Source: Tetrahymena elliotti 4EA
Taxonomy: Eukaryota; Ciliophora; Oligohymenophorea; Hymenostomatida; Tetrahymenidae
Length of the DNA: 64,000 nucleotides
Assembly: GCA_000231825.2 (NCBI GenBank)
Contig: JH720351.1
Span: forward strand, 310,001 to 374,000
Reading direction: 5' to 3'
How positions within the stretch are numbered: position 1 is the first letter of the stretch; each line of letters begins with the position of its first letter. A program made the position numbers and the translations under genes. The notes beneath the pieces were generated by a model. It made no database searches and was not told where the DNA came from. It saw nothing but the letters and a program-made list of their open reading frames with translations. Positions 1-12,248 of this stretch are shown in pieces.

Positions 1-882
1 GAAATAGCATGTCCTTATAATATAATTGAGTTAAACTAATACATCAGATTTATAAGGTAAAGCAGATAATACACTCAAGCTCAGCCCATTTTAGAATTTT
101 TAAATCATTGGTGTGTTAATCTAAGGTAGGACTAATTTACTTTAACCATCTAGTGCTACTTTCCCTATTATTTTTAAAAATGATAAATCAACCATATTTC
201 TAATTATAACTTACCTATCATGATTACAAAAACACTTTGACGGTTTTCCTTAATGAAACATCCAACTCCTTAACCTGCGTTTGAAGATATTCCATAACTT
301 GTTTTAGTATTACTATCTAAGATATCACAATTTGTTATAGATGTTACAAATTAATCCTCTAAAGCAACGTTTTTTACTCTTATAAGATCACTAAACTCTA
401 AATGTATACTTTCTTAGTCTTCCCCAACATATGCATTATAAGTTAGATTGTTAGGATCACTACAAAGCTCTATTTTAGGTAAATGAAATTACCATTAATG
501 CTTAAAAATTACAATAATAATTACCTCCTACTAAAACAGTAGCACAAACACATTTGAAATTCTCCTACTTATACTATTAATCACACTCCATGCAATTCTC
601 AGAATCAAAGCAAACTGAACAATTTGCTGGACATTTAATACAAGTTCCAAGCTATTCATAATATCCTAATGCGCATCCACAATATGGAAGAACTCTATTT
701 TCATCACACTTAGAACATTTTTCCAAATGACATAAAATACAAAAATTTATAAGTCCGCATGGCACGATTTCTGCAATTTATCTTAGATTTTTATCTGATG
801 AATTTATTTATTGCAATTTAAGGAAGCTCAATGAAGTATGAAAGAAAAATACAAATATAAATGTTGTAAAAATATATTTCAT
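1..882 (-). CDS. Cys-rich/REJ-type surface protein, 5' part (runs off window)
   Basis: The first exons of a large surface protein lie here; the gene continues beyond position 1. Exons on the minus strand are 882-525, 469-215 and 164-<1, with introns 524-470 and 214-165 (GT...AG), all in frame with TAA/TAG read as Gln. The start ATG at 882 opens a hydrophobic signal peptide (MKYIFTTFIFVFFF). A cysteine-rich block of CxxC/CxC pairs follows, like the furin-like heads of many Tetrahymena surface proteins. Exon 2 is 255 nt long, exactly the length and phase of exon 2 in the full paralogue at 5940-12248, and the proteins align there. It is probably an extracellular receptor-like protein; ligand unknown. 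The downstream part cannot be judged from this window. Confidence 0.75.
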
Positions 883-2663
883 TTCTTTTTGCTGTTTTTT
901 TTCTATTTTGTTTATTTCTTATTTATAATTAAAAAATTTGCAAATATATTTACTCACTATATATAAATACTTTAGATTACTCCTTTACCTTAAGAATTAT
1001 TATTAATTATCTTAAAAGATTGTCTGATATTTTATCAATTAATTATAGAAAAAATAGCTTTTACTGAAAAATTAAAAGCATAAATGTTTGGTTATCTATC
1101 AACATATAAAATAGAAAATCTATAATCTCCTGACTAGATATTTTACATTTTCCTCCCTTTATGAAATAAACCTAGTAAATTGACTTCAAATTCAATGTAT
1201 CCATAAAAATAAATTATTATTTCAAATTATAAAAAGAATTAAATTTTAACTTGACTTTGAAAATGTAGTTACGCTACTTATTTGTACTAAAAATTAAAAT
1301 AGTTTCAGAATTTCCTTTATCTTTACTCAGACTTCTTAAGCTGAAATCACATTTTTCATAGAAATTTGGATCAAAATAGGAATTTAATCTAAAATGCTAA
1401 ATAACACTCAAGCCTGAGAGAAAATTGAGAACAATTTTTTTTTTCCAAGCAAGGATGTTTTATTCCTTGAAACTTACTCATCAAAAACTTGACCATTACT
1501 TTTAATAATTATTAAATTTATTCTTTTAATTATCAACCAAAGACAATCTATCTATAACTAATAAATTCTAACGCTCTTTAATAGGTTCATTACTCTTTTT
1601 TACAAAGAAATAATTAATTAAAATTTAATAGAAATTTGATTTGGATCAAAATAGGAATTTATTCTATTATGCTATTTAAATTTTTAAATATACTTAAATA
1701 ACACTCAAGCCTGAGAGAAAATTGAGAACAATTTTTTTTTTCCAAGGGAGAAATAACTGTAGCTGTAGGTAGATAAAGTAGTGAATTTAGCCAATTATTT
1801 TAATACCATAACTAAAAATAGGATGTTTTATTCCTTGAAACTTACTCATCAAAAACATGACCATTACTTTTAATAATTATTAAATTTATTCTTTTAATTA
1901 TCAACCAAAGACAATCTATCTATAACTAATAAATTCTAACGCTCTTTAATAGGTTCATTACTCTTTTTTACAAAGAAATAATGAATTAAAACTTCATTTT
2001 CAAAGTATAATTGTTTTTGCCAAAATTTAGTGATGCTAACATCATTTTTTTCAGTACTTTTTTTAAATGTAAAAAAATAAAAAATAAATAAATAATTTTA
2101 AAAAAACGTTTTTACAAAAATAAGTAGAAATTTTTGACAGTCCTCAATTTTATTTAGATGAAACTAGATTAATTGATGGTTTAGTGCGCTAGTAGCAAAA
2201 TACAATAAATAACAATAAAAATGAAAAACTTTCATTAAACTCTTAAATGAATAGTAGTATATTGTTAGTTGCCGTATTTTTTTGTTAATAGGCTACTTAA
2301 AAATAATAAAATAAAAAGCCAGGTTTTTTGTATTTTACTAAATATATTTGGGGTTTTTAAAAATTATTTATTATTAAAAAATAAAAAATTAAATATGAAT
2401 TTAAATTGTTTATTATTTTGAAAATAAAATTTGAATTGATTATTTTTTTGGAAAAGAGAGTAATTAGCCTATTGATTTTCAATCTGGTTTTCAAGGTATT
2501 TTTGATAAAGCTGGAATATAAAAAGACTTACACAAATTTTAATACTGACAACATAAGTTATTTATGAAAAAAATATAGACAAAAATTTAGTGTAATTAAG
2601 AAATGGAAAATTAATTTTAATTACTTAAAAACAAAATAAATTTATAAATTCTTAATAATTTAT
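883..2663. other. Gene-free upstream region, partly duplicated
   Basis: No reading frame of coding quality is seen. This is the 5' flank of the gene starting at 882 and the 3' flank of the pseudogene ending at 2664. About 1030-2060 recurs, diverged, at 4495-5230, where it again sits upstream of the same gene family. So it probably carries the promoter of the family. Confidence 0.6.
1363..1990. repeat. Imperfect tandem direct repeat upstream of the surface-protein gene
   Basis: Blocks 1452-1623 and 1820-1990 differ at only about two positions. The blocks just before them (1370-1447 and 1642-1744) share the phrase ACACTCAAGCCTGAGAGAAA followed by a T-run. The second copy is longer because it keeps about 75 bases (around 1745-1819) that match the other duplicated flank at 4919-4986. 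The near identity points to a recent local duplication inside the upstream region. Confidence 0.85.
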
Positions 2664-3570
2664 TCATTTATTTAAATTCAAGTTTTTAATGCCTGTAATA
2701 GTAATTCTGTACATAAAATTTACTACAACAGGGTTTTCAATTTTATTTATTGATTTTTTGGTAGTATACAAAGCAAAGCTTAATCCAATAATATTTTTGC
2801 TAATAAAAAGTGTTAAAAAGTAAGAGCTTATCCACATATTAGAATCCAAAGGTTCCTGTACAAGTATAACTACTAAGATACTATAATAGCAGAATACGAA
2901 AAGTAAAAAAATAATGATTGCACCAAATTTTTTATGTTTTTTCTTTTAAAAAAGGATAGTTATTGCAGTTGTCACAACTAAAAGGAATATGGTTGATACA
3001 ATACTTAAGACTACTATTTAAACAGCATTCAAATTAACTCCAAAAATAGAATTCAAAGTTAATAGCCAGATCATCTTATTATAATATATTTTCCATTATA
3101 AATAATAAAACTTGAGAAAAATATATGAAAAACAAGAATGCCTTTGTGTATTTTTTCATTTTCTAAGTAATTTTTCTTTTGCCTTGACCAGCTTAAGCTT
3201 TTCTTAAATCTCTTTTTATTCTTTCATAGTTTTATTTTGAATCATTGTTTTATTTTTTTTCTTTTTAGCATGGCTATCAGAACTGTTTTTAAAAAATCTT
3301 AATTTGAAGGTCCTTTCTTTAAATTATTTATAGTCATAAAAACTTCTAGAGATTTTTTATTTTAAATTTTATAATTTTCTCATCTTAACTTTATTTGTCT
3401 TCATCAAAATTTAGAAGAAATGAAAATAAAAAGTGTGATCGTATGTGAGAAAAGTTTGAAAATATTTGTAATACTCAAACAAATTTAACAATCAGCAAGA
3501 ATAGATTCAAATAGAAAGAACAGAATAAAAAAGAGAAGAATTTTTAATTATTTGAAAATAAAATTTTTTT
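2664..3570 (-). pseudogene. C-terminal remnant of a REJ-type surface protein gene
   Basis: On the minus strand this stretch matches the C-terminal membrane region of the intact paralogue (positions about 5940-6700). Membrane segments rich in Ile/Leu/Val/Phe are readable down to TGA at 2664-2666. Two deletions mark decay. Eight bases are missing after the Lys-rich helix near 3165, which puts a TGA in frame. About 27 bases are missing near 3095. The C-terminal residues also differ from the intact copy. Together with the ectodomain piece at 3843-4490 it looks like one internally deleted gene. A short translated product from the reopened frame cannot be excluded. Confidence 0.75.
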
Positions 3571-3842
3571 TATCATCGAGGGAGATATAGGAAGGGGAGG
3601 GTTATTATTTTTTGTTTTAATAGCAATATCTTTTACAATGGTGTCTTATTTTTAAATTTTCAAATTCTTGAATTAAATTTCACATAAAATTATTAAACCT
3701 TAACTTTTATGATTAATATTTAATTTATTCATAATTCAAATCTTTAAAATTATTTTCAGAAATTTTTTTAGAAATAATAATTAAAATACTTATAAATAAA
3801 TATATTAGGCCTTCTTTGTTAAATGTGTTAGGAGAATTTAAA

Positions 3843-4490
3843 TTTCAAGTGTATTAGAAGCAAGCTGTAGATCATAATTAGGAAACACCTATGGTACGAT
3901 ACTGAACTAACATAAACAGTGATGTCATCATGGCTAATCTAAAAGTTTTTTGTTACTTAAAGATTCATATTAGTAATAGTTCCTTAATCTGATTAAGGCA
4001 CGAAACTAATTCTATCAGCAATATCTGAAATTGTAATTATTATTTAATCTTTTGTTATCATTTAAGCCATATTTTTGCAAGAAACCTCTAGTAAAACAGT
4101 ATCTCCTATTTAAAGCATCTAAGTTTTCATTGTTATACCATCCTATTTATTGCATACAATATCTGGTGGAGGGTTTGAAGGATATATCACATTACAAGTA
4201 GAAATTTAAGTATACTTTTCGAAAAAAATAGGAACTTGAGTATCTTCAGAATTCACACCTTTTAAGTTGGGATTTGAGAAATAGCATGTCCTCATTATAT
4301 AATTGAGTTAAACTAATACATAAGATTTGTTAGGGAAAGCAGATAATACACTCAAGCTAATCCCATTTTAGAATTTTTAAATTATCGGTGTGTTAATCAA
4401 AGGTAGGACTAATTTTTCTTAACTCTCTAGTGATATGTTTTTTTAAAATTATAAATCCACCATATTACTAATTTTAACTTACCTATCATG
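3843..4490 (-). pseudogene. Ectodomain remnant of the same REJ-type family
   Basis: The minus strand carries an open stretch resembling the ectodomain of the family, starting after an AG at about 4434. Positions 4278-4490 align with 1-230 of the gene at the left edge, including its second intron. The Cys-rich head exons are missing. The sequence jumps at about 4490 from intron/exon DNA equivalent to position 224 straight into flank DNA equivalent to position 1042. So exon 1, the start codon and most of exon 2 were deleted, leaving the duplicated promoter region fused to an internal exon. Confidence 0.75.
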
Positions 4491-5230
4491 ATATCAAATA
4501 ATTATAGAAATAGCTTTTACTGAAAAAATAAAAGTATAAATGTTTGGCTATCTATCAATATATAAAATAGAAGATCTAAAATCACCTGGCCTAAATATTT
4601 TACATTTTCCTCCCTTCATGAAATAAGCCTATTAAATTGACTCCAAAAACAATTTATCCATAAAAATAAATTGATTATTTCAAATTAAAAAAAAGGATTA
4701 AATTTTAACTTGATAATCGAACTTTGAAAATGTAGATATGCTACTTATTTGTACTAAAAATGAAAATAATTTCAGAATTTCCTTTATCTTTACTAAGAAT
4801 TCTTAAATTGAGATCACATTTTTCATAATTTATTTGTCAATTTTATTCTTTAACATTCCATTTTTAAGAAATTTATTTCAAAATAGGAATTTAATCCTAC
4901 ATTTCTAATATGATATTTAGAGATAACTGTAGCTGTAGATAGATCAAGTAATTTAGCCAATTATTTTAATGCCATAACAATAAATAGGATATTTTATATC
5001 TTGAAACTTACTCATCAAAAGCTTGGCCATTACTTTTAATAATTATTAAATAATCTTTTAATTATCAACCAAAGACAAATTATCTATAACTAATAAATTC
5101 TTATACTTTTTAATAGGCTCATTACTCATTTTACTCAGGAAGAATGAATAAAAATTTAATTTTCAAAGCATTTATTTTATTTGCCAAAATTAATAACACT
5201 AAATCATTTATTTTACACTTTTTTATAAAT
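4491..5230. repeat. Second copy of the upstream flank of the surface-protein gene
   Basis: This region is a diverged copy of 1040-2060. Long shared blocks include the CCTCCCTT(T/C)ATGAAATAA segment (about 1155 and 4610) and the segment beginning GATAACTGTAGCTGTAG (about 1751 and 4921). It lies directly upstream of the headless pseudogene, so a promoter was probably duplicated together with the gene. Confidence 0.75.
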
Positions 5231-5265
5231 GTATAAAATTAAGAAATTTTATTTTTAAAATATAT

Positions 5266-5316
5266 TAAATATATATATATATATAGTACCCTAAGGTACT
5301 GCCTTTCGGCTTCATA
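5266..5316. repeat. AT-run plus GTACC-palindrome hairpin element, copy 1
   Basis: An (AT)n run leads into TAGTACCCTAAGGTACTGCC, an almost perfect palindrome centred on CTAAGG. A small GCC-TTTC-GGC stem and CATACA follow. The same layout recurs at 24763-24820. The relic of a Tc1/mariner transposase lies about 200 bases further on, so the element may be a transposon end; that link is inference. Confidence 0.6.
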
Positions 5317-5490
5317 CATTAATATAGTTATTAGCTAATTATTATTAAGAGGAATTTATAATTAGAGGTGTTATGTAAAGAGGAGTTATATTGCTATTAA
5401 TTATTATAGTTATGACTTAAGCTATATATACTCAAGCTGCTTATCGAGCTTTCAGCTACTATACGATCTTCGCTATTTCATTCAAAATTT

Positions 5491-5613
5491 TTAGGGTAAT
5501 ATTTTTACATAATTGTGCTACTTATATTATTTTACTATGAGATTGTATAATTACCATCATGGTCACCAGACTTCAATGTGATAGAATTGATCTGGAATAG
5601 CATGAAATAATAA
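5491..5613 (+). pseudogene. Tc1/mariner-like transposase relic (third catalytic acid region)
   Basis: Read in the plus frame through 5557-5607, the translation gives LPSWSPDFNVIELIWNSMK. This matches the signature around the third catalytic acid of Tc1/mariner DDE/D transposases (classically SPDLNPIENLW). Hydrophobic residues lie just upstream, as expected for the strand before the motif. No complete transposase is present: the frame lacks the N-terminal DNA-binding part and the first two catalytic acids. It is therefore a dead fragment. It sits between the duplicated surface-protein copies and may have helped to rearrange them, which is speculation. Confidence 0.7.
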
Positions 5614-5939
5614 TTTAATATTCTAAAAATAATTTATTTTAAAAAATGTATAAATTAAATATTATTTTTAAAATATGAATTTTATTGATTATTACTTTGG
5701 AAATAAAATTTTAATTGATTATTTCTTTGGAAAAGTGAGTAATAGCCTATTGATTTTCAATCTATTTTGAAGGTATGATAAAATTGGAATATAAAAAGAT
5801 TCACATAAATTTTAATACTGAAAACATAAACTATTTATGAAAATTGACAAAAGTTTAGAAGTGTAAAATTGACTTTAATTACTTAAAAGCAAAGCCAATT
5901 TTAAAATTCATAATAATTTATTAATGGATGAATTTAAAT

Positions 5940-8900
5940 TCAAGTTTTTAATGCTTGTAAGAGTAATTCTGCACCTAAAATTTGCAATACAACAGGATTT
6001 TCAATTTTATTTACTGTTTTTTTGGTTGTATAATACAAAACAAAGCTTATTAGCAATCCAATAATATATTCATTAATAAAAAGTGTTAAAAAGTAAGAGC
6101 TTATCCACATATTAGAATCATAAGGTTCCTGTCCAGATATAACAACTAAAATACTATAATAGCAGAATACGAAAAGTAAAAAAATAATGATTACACCAAA
6201 TTTTTTATGTTTTTTCTTTTAAAAAAGGATAGTTATTGCAGTTGTCACAACTAAAAGGAATATGGTTGATACAATACTTAAGACTATTATTTAAACAGCG
6301 TTCAAATTAACTCCAAAAATAGAATTCAAAGTTAAAAGCCATATCATCTTATTATAATATATTATGAATCTTGTGCAACGAGAGAATTTTTCATTGTAAA
6401 TAATAAAACTTGAGAAAAATATATGAAAAACAAGAATGCCTTTGAATATCTTTTCATTTTCTAAATAGGCTTGTAATTTTTCTTTTGCCTTAACCAGCTT
6501 TAGCTTTTCTTAAATTTCTTTTTATTCTTTCATAGTTTTAGTTTAAATCATTGTTTTATCTATTTTCTTCTTGCCATTAGTATCAGAGCTATTTTGATTT
6601 TAATCTTAATTTGTTTGAAGGTCCTTTTCTTATTTATCATTTTAAATAGTCATAAAAATTCCTAGAGATTTTTTATTTGTTTAATTTTCATTTTAAATAG
6701 TCTTAAACATTCCTAAAGGTTTTTTTGTTTTTTATTGTAATTTTTCTTCAACAATTTAATCTGTTTCAGTAAGCAACTCAGTAGTAATTTTTTATTCAGT
6801 TGCTTCACTTTTCTTGATCCCTTCTTAATTTGTTTCTGTATGATTTAATTAATTTGTATCCTTAATTGAATTTTTTTCTTCATTTGCTTCATCTAGTTTT
6901 ATAGATTCAACAAGTAATACTTCATGTTATTTTTTATTAGTAGGAGATGTTGATCCATTTTCATGATGATCAAATTTCTAACTTTATGCATCTTAACTTT
7001 CTTTATCTTGAATTGAGTGATTGGATTTTAAATTTCCTGTTTCTGTCTCTTTTGTTAAAGCATTTTGATGATCAAATTTATCATGATTAGAATTTGTTTA
7101 ATCATTTTTATTTAAAATGAATTATTCTTACTCATTTCTTTCCAAATAAACGTTTTGTTAAGGAGAATCAGTATTCATAATTTAATCCCAAGATAATTTT
7201 CTAACTTGACTATTAAAAGGATTATGTGAAAATGGGGTATTTTAAGTTCCAATTTATTACTCTTCAGTTTAAAAAATGTTATGGACTTCTGAATTCTTTT
7301 TTTCTACCTTTTCATCATCATCATGATTAACACTTTATTTATTGAAAGCTATCTTACTTGAAGCAAATTAAGATTTTTTTTAAATGACTTTATCATTTCG
7401 GAGATCTAAATCAAAAGTTTTCATTTGATTATTTTTAGGCGTATTTGATTAACTACTAGTTTTAGGACTATTTTTTATTTGCATAAACACATTTGGATTC
7501 AATACATCAGTAGAATTTCTATTTTAATCTACTTAATTGAATTTTTTTCTTAAAAAATTTTTCTTTAAATAATTTTTTTTATCTCTTTAATCAAGTTTGT
7601 ATCCTATAATTAATAAGATAACGAGCAAAATATTTAAAAATACTATTGTCCATATAGATGCATATTCATACCAATTATCAAGACTAATTAATCTTTTTAT
7701 TCCTTCTCCATTAAAAAGGTCTTAAACATTTTCATTATTAAAAAGCTATTCTATGTCTGCTAATATAGAAGTAATATCAGGAGAGGTGCAATAGCAAACA
7801 ATTTACCTTTGATCATCAATCACCTTTACAACAGCTTTACATTTATTAGATGCCCAAACTCCATCTTTTTAACGCTATATGCATTTTAATTTTTCTGATT
7901 CTGAAATTTATCCAAAATTAATCATCAGATTAGATTCTAATGTATCAAGAAATCTTCCTCTTAAAGATTTTTAATCTTTCTCAATATCTATAACTTTTAT
8001 AGGATAAGTTTTTTTCAGCAAATTTTGAATATCTTAAGACTCTGCTACTTGAAGATATTACTAATTAATTTTTGTAAGTTCATCTCTGTAAATAGGACTC
8101 TCTGTTGGATATGTTTAAACATTAACACGATAATAATAATTTGATGAATCATTAGATGAATCAAGTAATCTAGCTGAGCCATAATATTCAGACATGAATT
8201 TTTAACTATCTAACTTTTCTACCTATAAAGTAGAAATGACTGTTTTGATAACTTTTTAGGGTTCATTAATGACCATAACTTTTGATATACCTTATGAAGC
8301 TTTAGTTGCTTATTAAATGGCATATTGACTATTTTCAGCAGTAAAATTATTAATACTGTTTAGATTAGACATTAAATTTTATACGGTTGTACTTAAGATT
8401 TCTTTGTAGTAAGTTCTTTAAGATTCAGAAAGGTTAGAAAGATCAGCATTTTAAATTTCATCAAGTATATTATTTATTGCTTGCTCATTCAAAGTTTTTA
8501 GATTTTCAGATAGGGAATTACTCGTTTATATTTTAGATTGCTGAATTTGTGAAATAATTTATTATGAGAGCTTATATATTACATCTCCTGATTATGATTA
8601 TGACCAATATTGATCTAAAAGTCTAGTAATAATATTATTCTTAAGAGTATTTATACTATCAGAAGGAGTATATTAAGTGTTTTTTGATTCAAAGTATTGA
8701 ATAGCTATGGAAATATATTAATAATTAAGTATTTCTAATTATTTATTAGAAGATTATTTAAATTTTTAAGTCTAAGTATACATTAGCTAAAGAGTGAGTT
8801 CATAGTCATTTTATCTTAATTTAGATTACTAAATTGAAGAAAGAATTTGTAATGAGAGCCTGTATGTTTATTCTCCTAACTATAATGATGACCAATAATC

Positions 8901-11900
8901 TTCTAATAGTCTTTACATTATATAATTTTTGAGATTATACAGAGTTTCAGTGGGGCTGTAATCAGAGTTTTTTTATTCTAAATATAGAATACCGTTGGAA
9001 ATAGTTTAATAAATTAGTATTTCTAATGATTATTTAGATGCTTATTTAAAATTTAAAGCATTATCATACAATAATTAGAGAGTGGGCTCATAATCACTTA
9101 CCTTTAATTTTGATTAATACATTTATGAAAGAATTTATAACAAAAGTGGATATATTTATTCTAAAGATTATTACATCCAGTCTTTTTCTATTAATCTATT
9201 AATCGTATTACTCTTAAGAGTAAAGATCCCTTCTGAGGGACTATATTCTGGATTGTTATTTTCAAAATTATAAATTGCCTTAGATATAGTTTGGTAATTA
9301 AGGAGTTCTGATTGATAATTCGAGTTTTATTTATTCAATACTGCTTAGTTATAAATTTATTACAGAAAAGGTTCGTAATCGCTCAATTTAATTTTTGATT
9401 ACTAAATTTGAGAAATTATTTATAATGAGAGCTAGTATATTTCTTCTCCTGATTAAGATGAAGACCAATAATCTTCTAAGAGTCTTTAAATAATATTATT
9501 CTTCATAGTATAAATACTTTCACTAGGAGTGTAGTCAACATTTTTGGATTCAAAAGATAAAATTGCTTTGGAGATTGTTTAATAATTGAGTATTTCTTAC
9601 TCTTTGTTGGATTATGATTTAACATTTTGAGCCAAATCATATATTGATTGGAGAAAAGCTTCATAATCTTGACTCGAGTAGTTATTCTCTAATACATAGA
9701 TGCTTTAGGTAAAATTAGCCTTTACTTGAAATTGCCCCTCCAAAATTACCATGACAATAATACTTCCTGGAGGAAAAACGGTGGTTAGTTAAGGTTATGT
9801 GGATTTAAAGCTAATTTATTATCTATTAATTACAGATGGATCTAATATCTCAGTTTGAATTTATTAAGCATTTTGATAAATAAAGTATTAATAAGTAAAA
9901 GGTGCATTTGAGAAATCGATTTAACAATTGGCTACATTTACAGTAACTTGATCTCTAAATCCAACTATTTAGTTTGCATTCCCTTATTTAAAGATAAATT
10001 TATTTTTAAAAATGAATTTTTGAAATATTTAATTTTATTTACCGATATTAAATTGACATCCAAATGGTTGTTTCCTGATCTAAACTTGGTAAAACTGTGG
10101 AGCATTGATCCTTTATTCATAACTCTAATAGTATTCATATGCAAAAAAGTATAAAGTGACAACAGTTGGATTACTTAAAGAAAATTATAAAGTAGGAAAA
10201 TAGTCTTGGATGCATATTTAAACATTATCTTATGTAGAATCTATTGATTTACTTAGAGCTTAGGCATCAGTAAGGGTAATTCTATAAAAAAATTTAGAGC
10301 TTTTATAAGGAACATTGATAGTATAAATCATTTTTACACTAAAACATTCTTGATAAGTAATTAAATTAACATTGTTAGTTTAAGTAATAGTAGATTAAAA
10401 TGTTAATTAAGCTTAAGCAGCTCTTACTACAATAGAAAATTCTTATAAACTTAAGTAATCATTTATTCTATAAGCTTAAGCGTAGATAATCCAAATTTAG
10501 TTAAGAGGTAAAAAGACATTTTCTATTTTCATTTACAAACCTGAATTTAAAATCTAAGGTGTTTATCCTTAATACTAACAAGGAATTTTATATTAATCTA
10601 AGCAATACCAACTCACTTAGTATTAACTCTAATCAGTAGCAGCCAAATCATTGTCAGTAATTTGAGCATAAAAATTGAAATTTTATAATGGGTATGTGGT
10701 TACCTGAGTTTGTGTAATCTACAAATTAAAACTACTAAGGTATGTAAAAAAATAATATTTTTAACTTATTATGCTATTATCTCCACTGAATGCCTTAATC
10801 TACAAATTAATTAAAAAATTGTAAATTTTTTAATTTTTAAACTTCTTTGAAGAGAAAAAATAATTTCAAATTAAAAAATACCTTCAATTAAACAAAGCTT
10901 TCTTTAGTATATGTATTTGGTGGTATATTTATAGAAAGGTTATTATCTGTAATTTATAAAGTATACTCTTGAAAAATTGGTGGCAGGGAGCTAATTTAGG
11001 TTTGCAAGTTATTAATTTAAATGGGTTTAGAAAGTATAAAAGCAGTGTTAATTTATTGATTTAAACTGTAAGAATTTTATAAAACTTACTATTATGTTAT
11101 TGTAATGCTACTTTAGCTATTATCAATAACTATTTTGACAGAATCTTTTGTGACTTGCGAGAAGAAATTTGTACAAGAAACTAAAAATTCAACATAATTT
11201 CCTGTTTATAGATTACTAGTATTTAAAATTAAACCTTATTACAAATTAAAAGTATAATCAACTGAACTAACACCAGATTGATTAATCACATTAATGATAG
11301 CACTCAATACATTTCCTTAATTCCTTATAAGAACTTAAGTATTAATGTTACTTTAGCTATTTAATAATGAATTATCAAAATAGCACTATTTTGCGATAAA
11401 ATTTAGCTGATTTAAGACTAAACTCTGATTAGAAGTCACTGTTTAAACTACTAAATTTGACTTATTTCTATAACAATAAATATTTTATGCTTTGAATGTA
11501 GGTATTTTAAAATCTCCTGAGACCTAAAAAGTAGCTAATATTTTTAAATAAATATTTATAAATTTATATATATTCTACTAATTAATATATTTACTAAACA
11601 TAATCACAAATACATTCTAACGATTTTTTTTTATATAGCAAGAAAAATACAAACTTTATGGAGGTTAGTTAGAACTATAGTAAGAAATTGTCTAATCATC
11701 CAAAACAGAGCAGTTTCCTTCATAAGTATTAAATTACCATTCTTCAGGCGTATTAACTCTAATAATATCGCTAAATACAATCTCAATACTTCTTTAATCA
11801 GCTCCTACGAAAGCAGTATATGTTAGATTGCTTGGATCGCTACAGAATTCTGTTTAAATATTTTTAATTAATAAAATGATAAATTTTAAAAAGCATTACA

Positions 11901-12248
11901 TCCAACTAAAGCAGTCTTGCAAGAACATTAGTTATTTTTCAATTCATATTACTAATTGCATTGAGTGCATATCTAAGCACTTGAACAAGTTTAGCAATTA
12001 TCAGGGCACCTTATGCAAGATCCATTTTATTCTACAAATCCTATCGCACAATCACAGGAAGGAATAACTCTATTATCTAAACATTTCATACATATTTCAA
12101 ATTCACATAACTCGCAGTTATTTACATTTCCACATGTATTTAACAAAAATCTATTATTTTATTTCTCTTTAATTGCTTTATAAAGTAATTAGCATAATGC
12201 CTATTCAATTAAAACCATTGAAATAACAATTCTAAATGTATTTATCAT
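5940..12248 (-). CDS. Large REJ-type multi-pass surface protein
   Basis: Exons are 12248-11900, 11849-11595, 11534-10882 and 10799-5940, giving about 2038 residues. A signal peptide (MINTFRIVISMVL) precedes a cysteine-rich head (about 35-110) with CxxC pairs. A long Ser/Thr/Asn-rich ectodomain resembling REJ/PKD-type receptors follows, with four repeats of about 95 residues (near 800-1165). A first membrane segment lies near 1455-1480 (SIWTIVFLNILLVILLIIGY). A Gln/Asn/Lys-rich cytoplasmic stretch, which includes the duplicated motif KK(P/S)LG(M/I)F, leads to four or five membrane segments at about 1860-2025. The overall plan recalls polycystin-1-like REJ receptors. No GPS or PLAT domain was recognised, so the family name is tentative. 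The frame was read through most of the last exon; its length is a whole number of codons. The start is the first ATG of the signal peptide. Confidence 0.8.
8560..9660 (-). repeat. Four tandem protein repeats of about 95 residues in the REJ-type ectodomain
   Basis: Equivalent points recur at about 8636, 8921, 9209 and 9497, a period of about 287 bases. Each unit contains a motif like QEILNYQTISKAI...ESK, then a Y(T/S)PSE segment, then N(N/T)II..LL.D(Y/W)WSS and a Q-rich helix. The copies are diverged at the DNA level, so this is an old internal duplication under coding constraint. Confidence 0.75.

Noticed and set aside
9948..10162. Overlapping small frames on both strands (63-68 codons)
   Set aside because: They lie inside the last exon of the REJ-type gene, whose ciliate-code frame is continuous and protein-like here.
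11876..12067. 63-codon plus-strand frame
   Set aside because: It is antisense to the Cys-rich head exon of the REJ-type gene.
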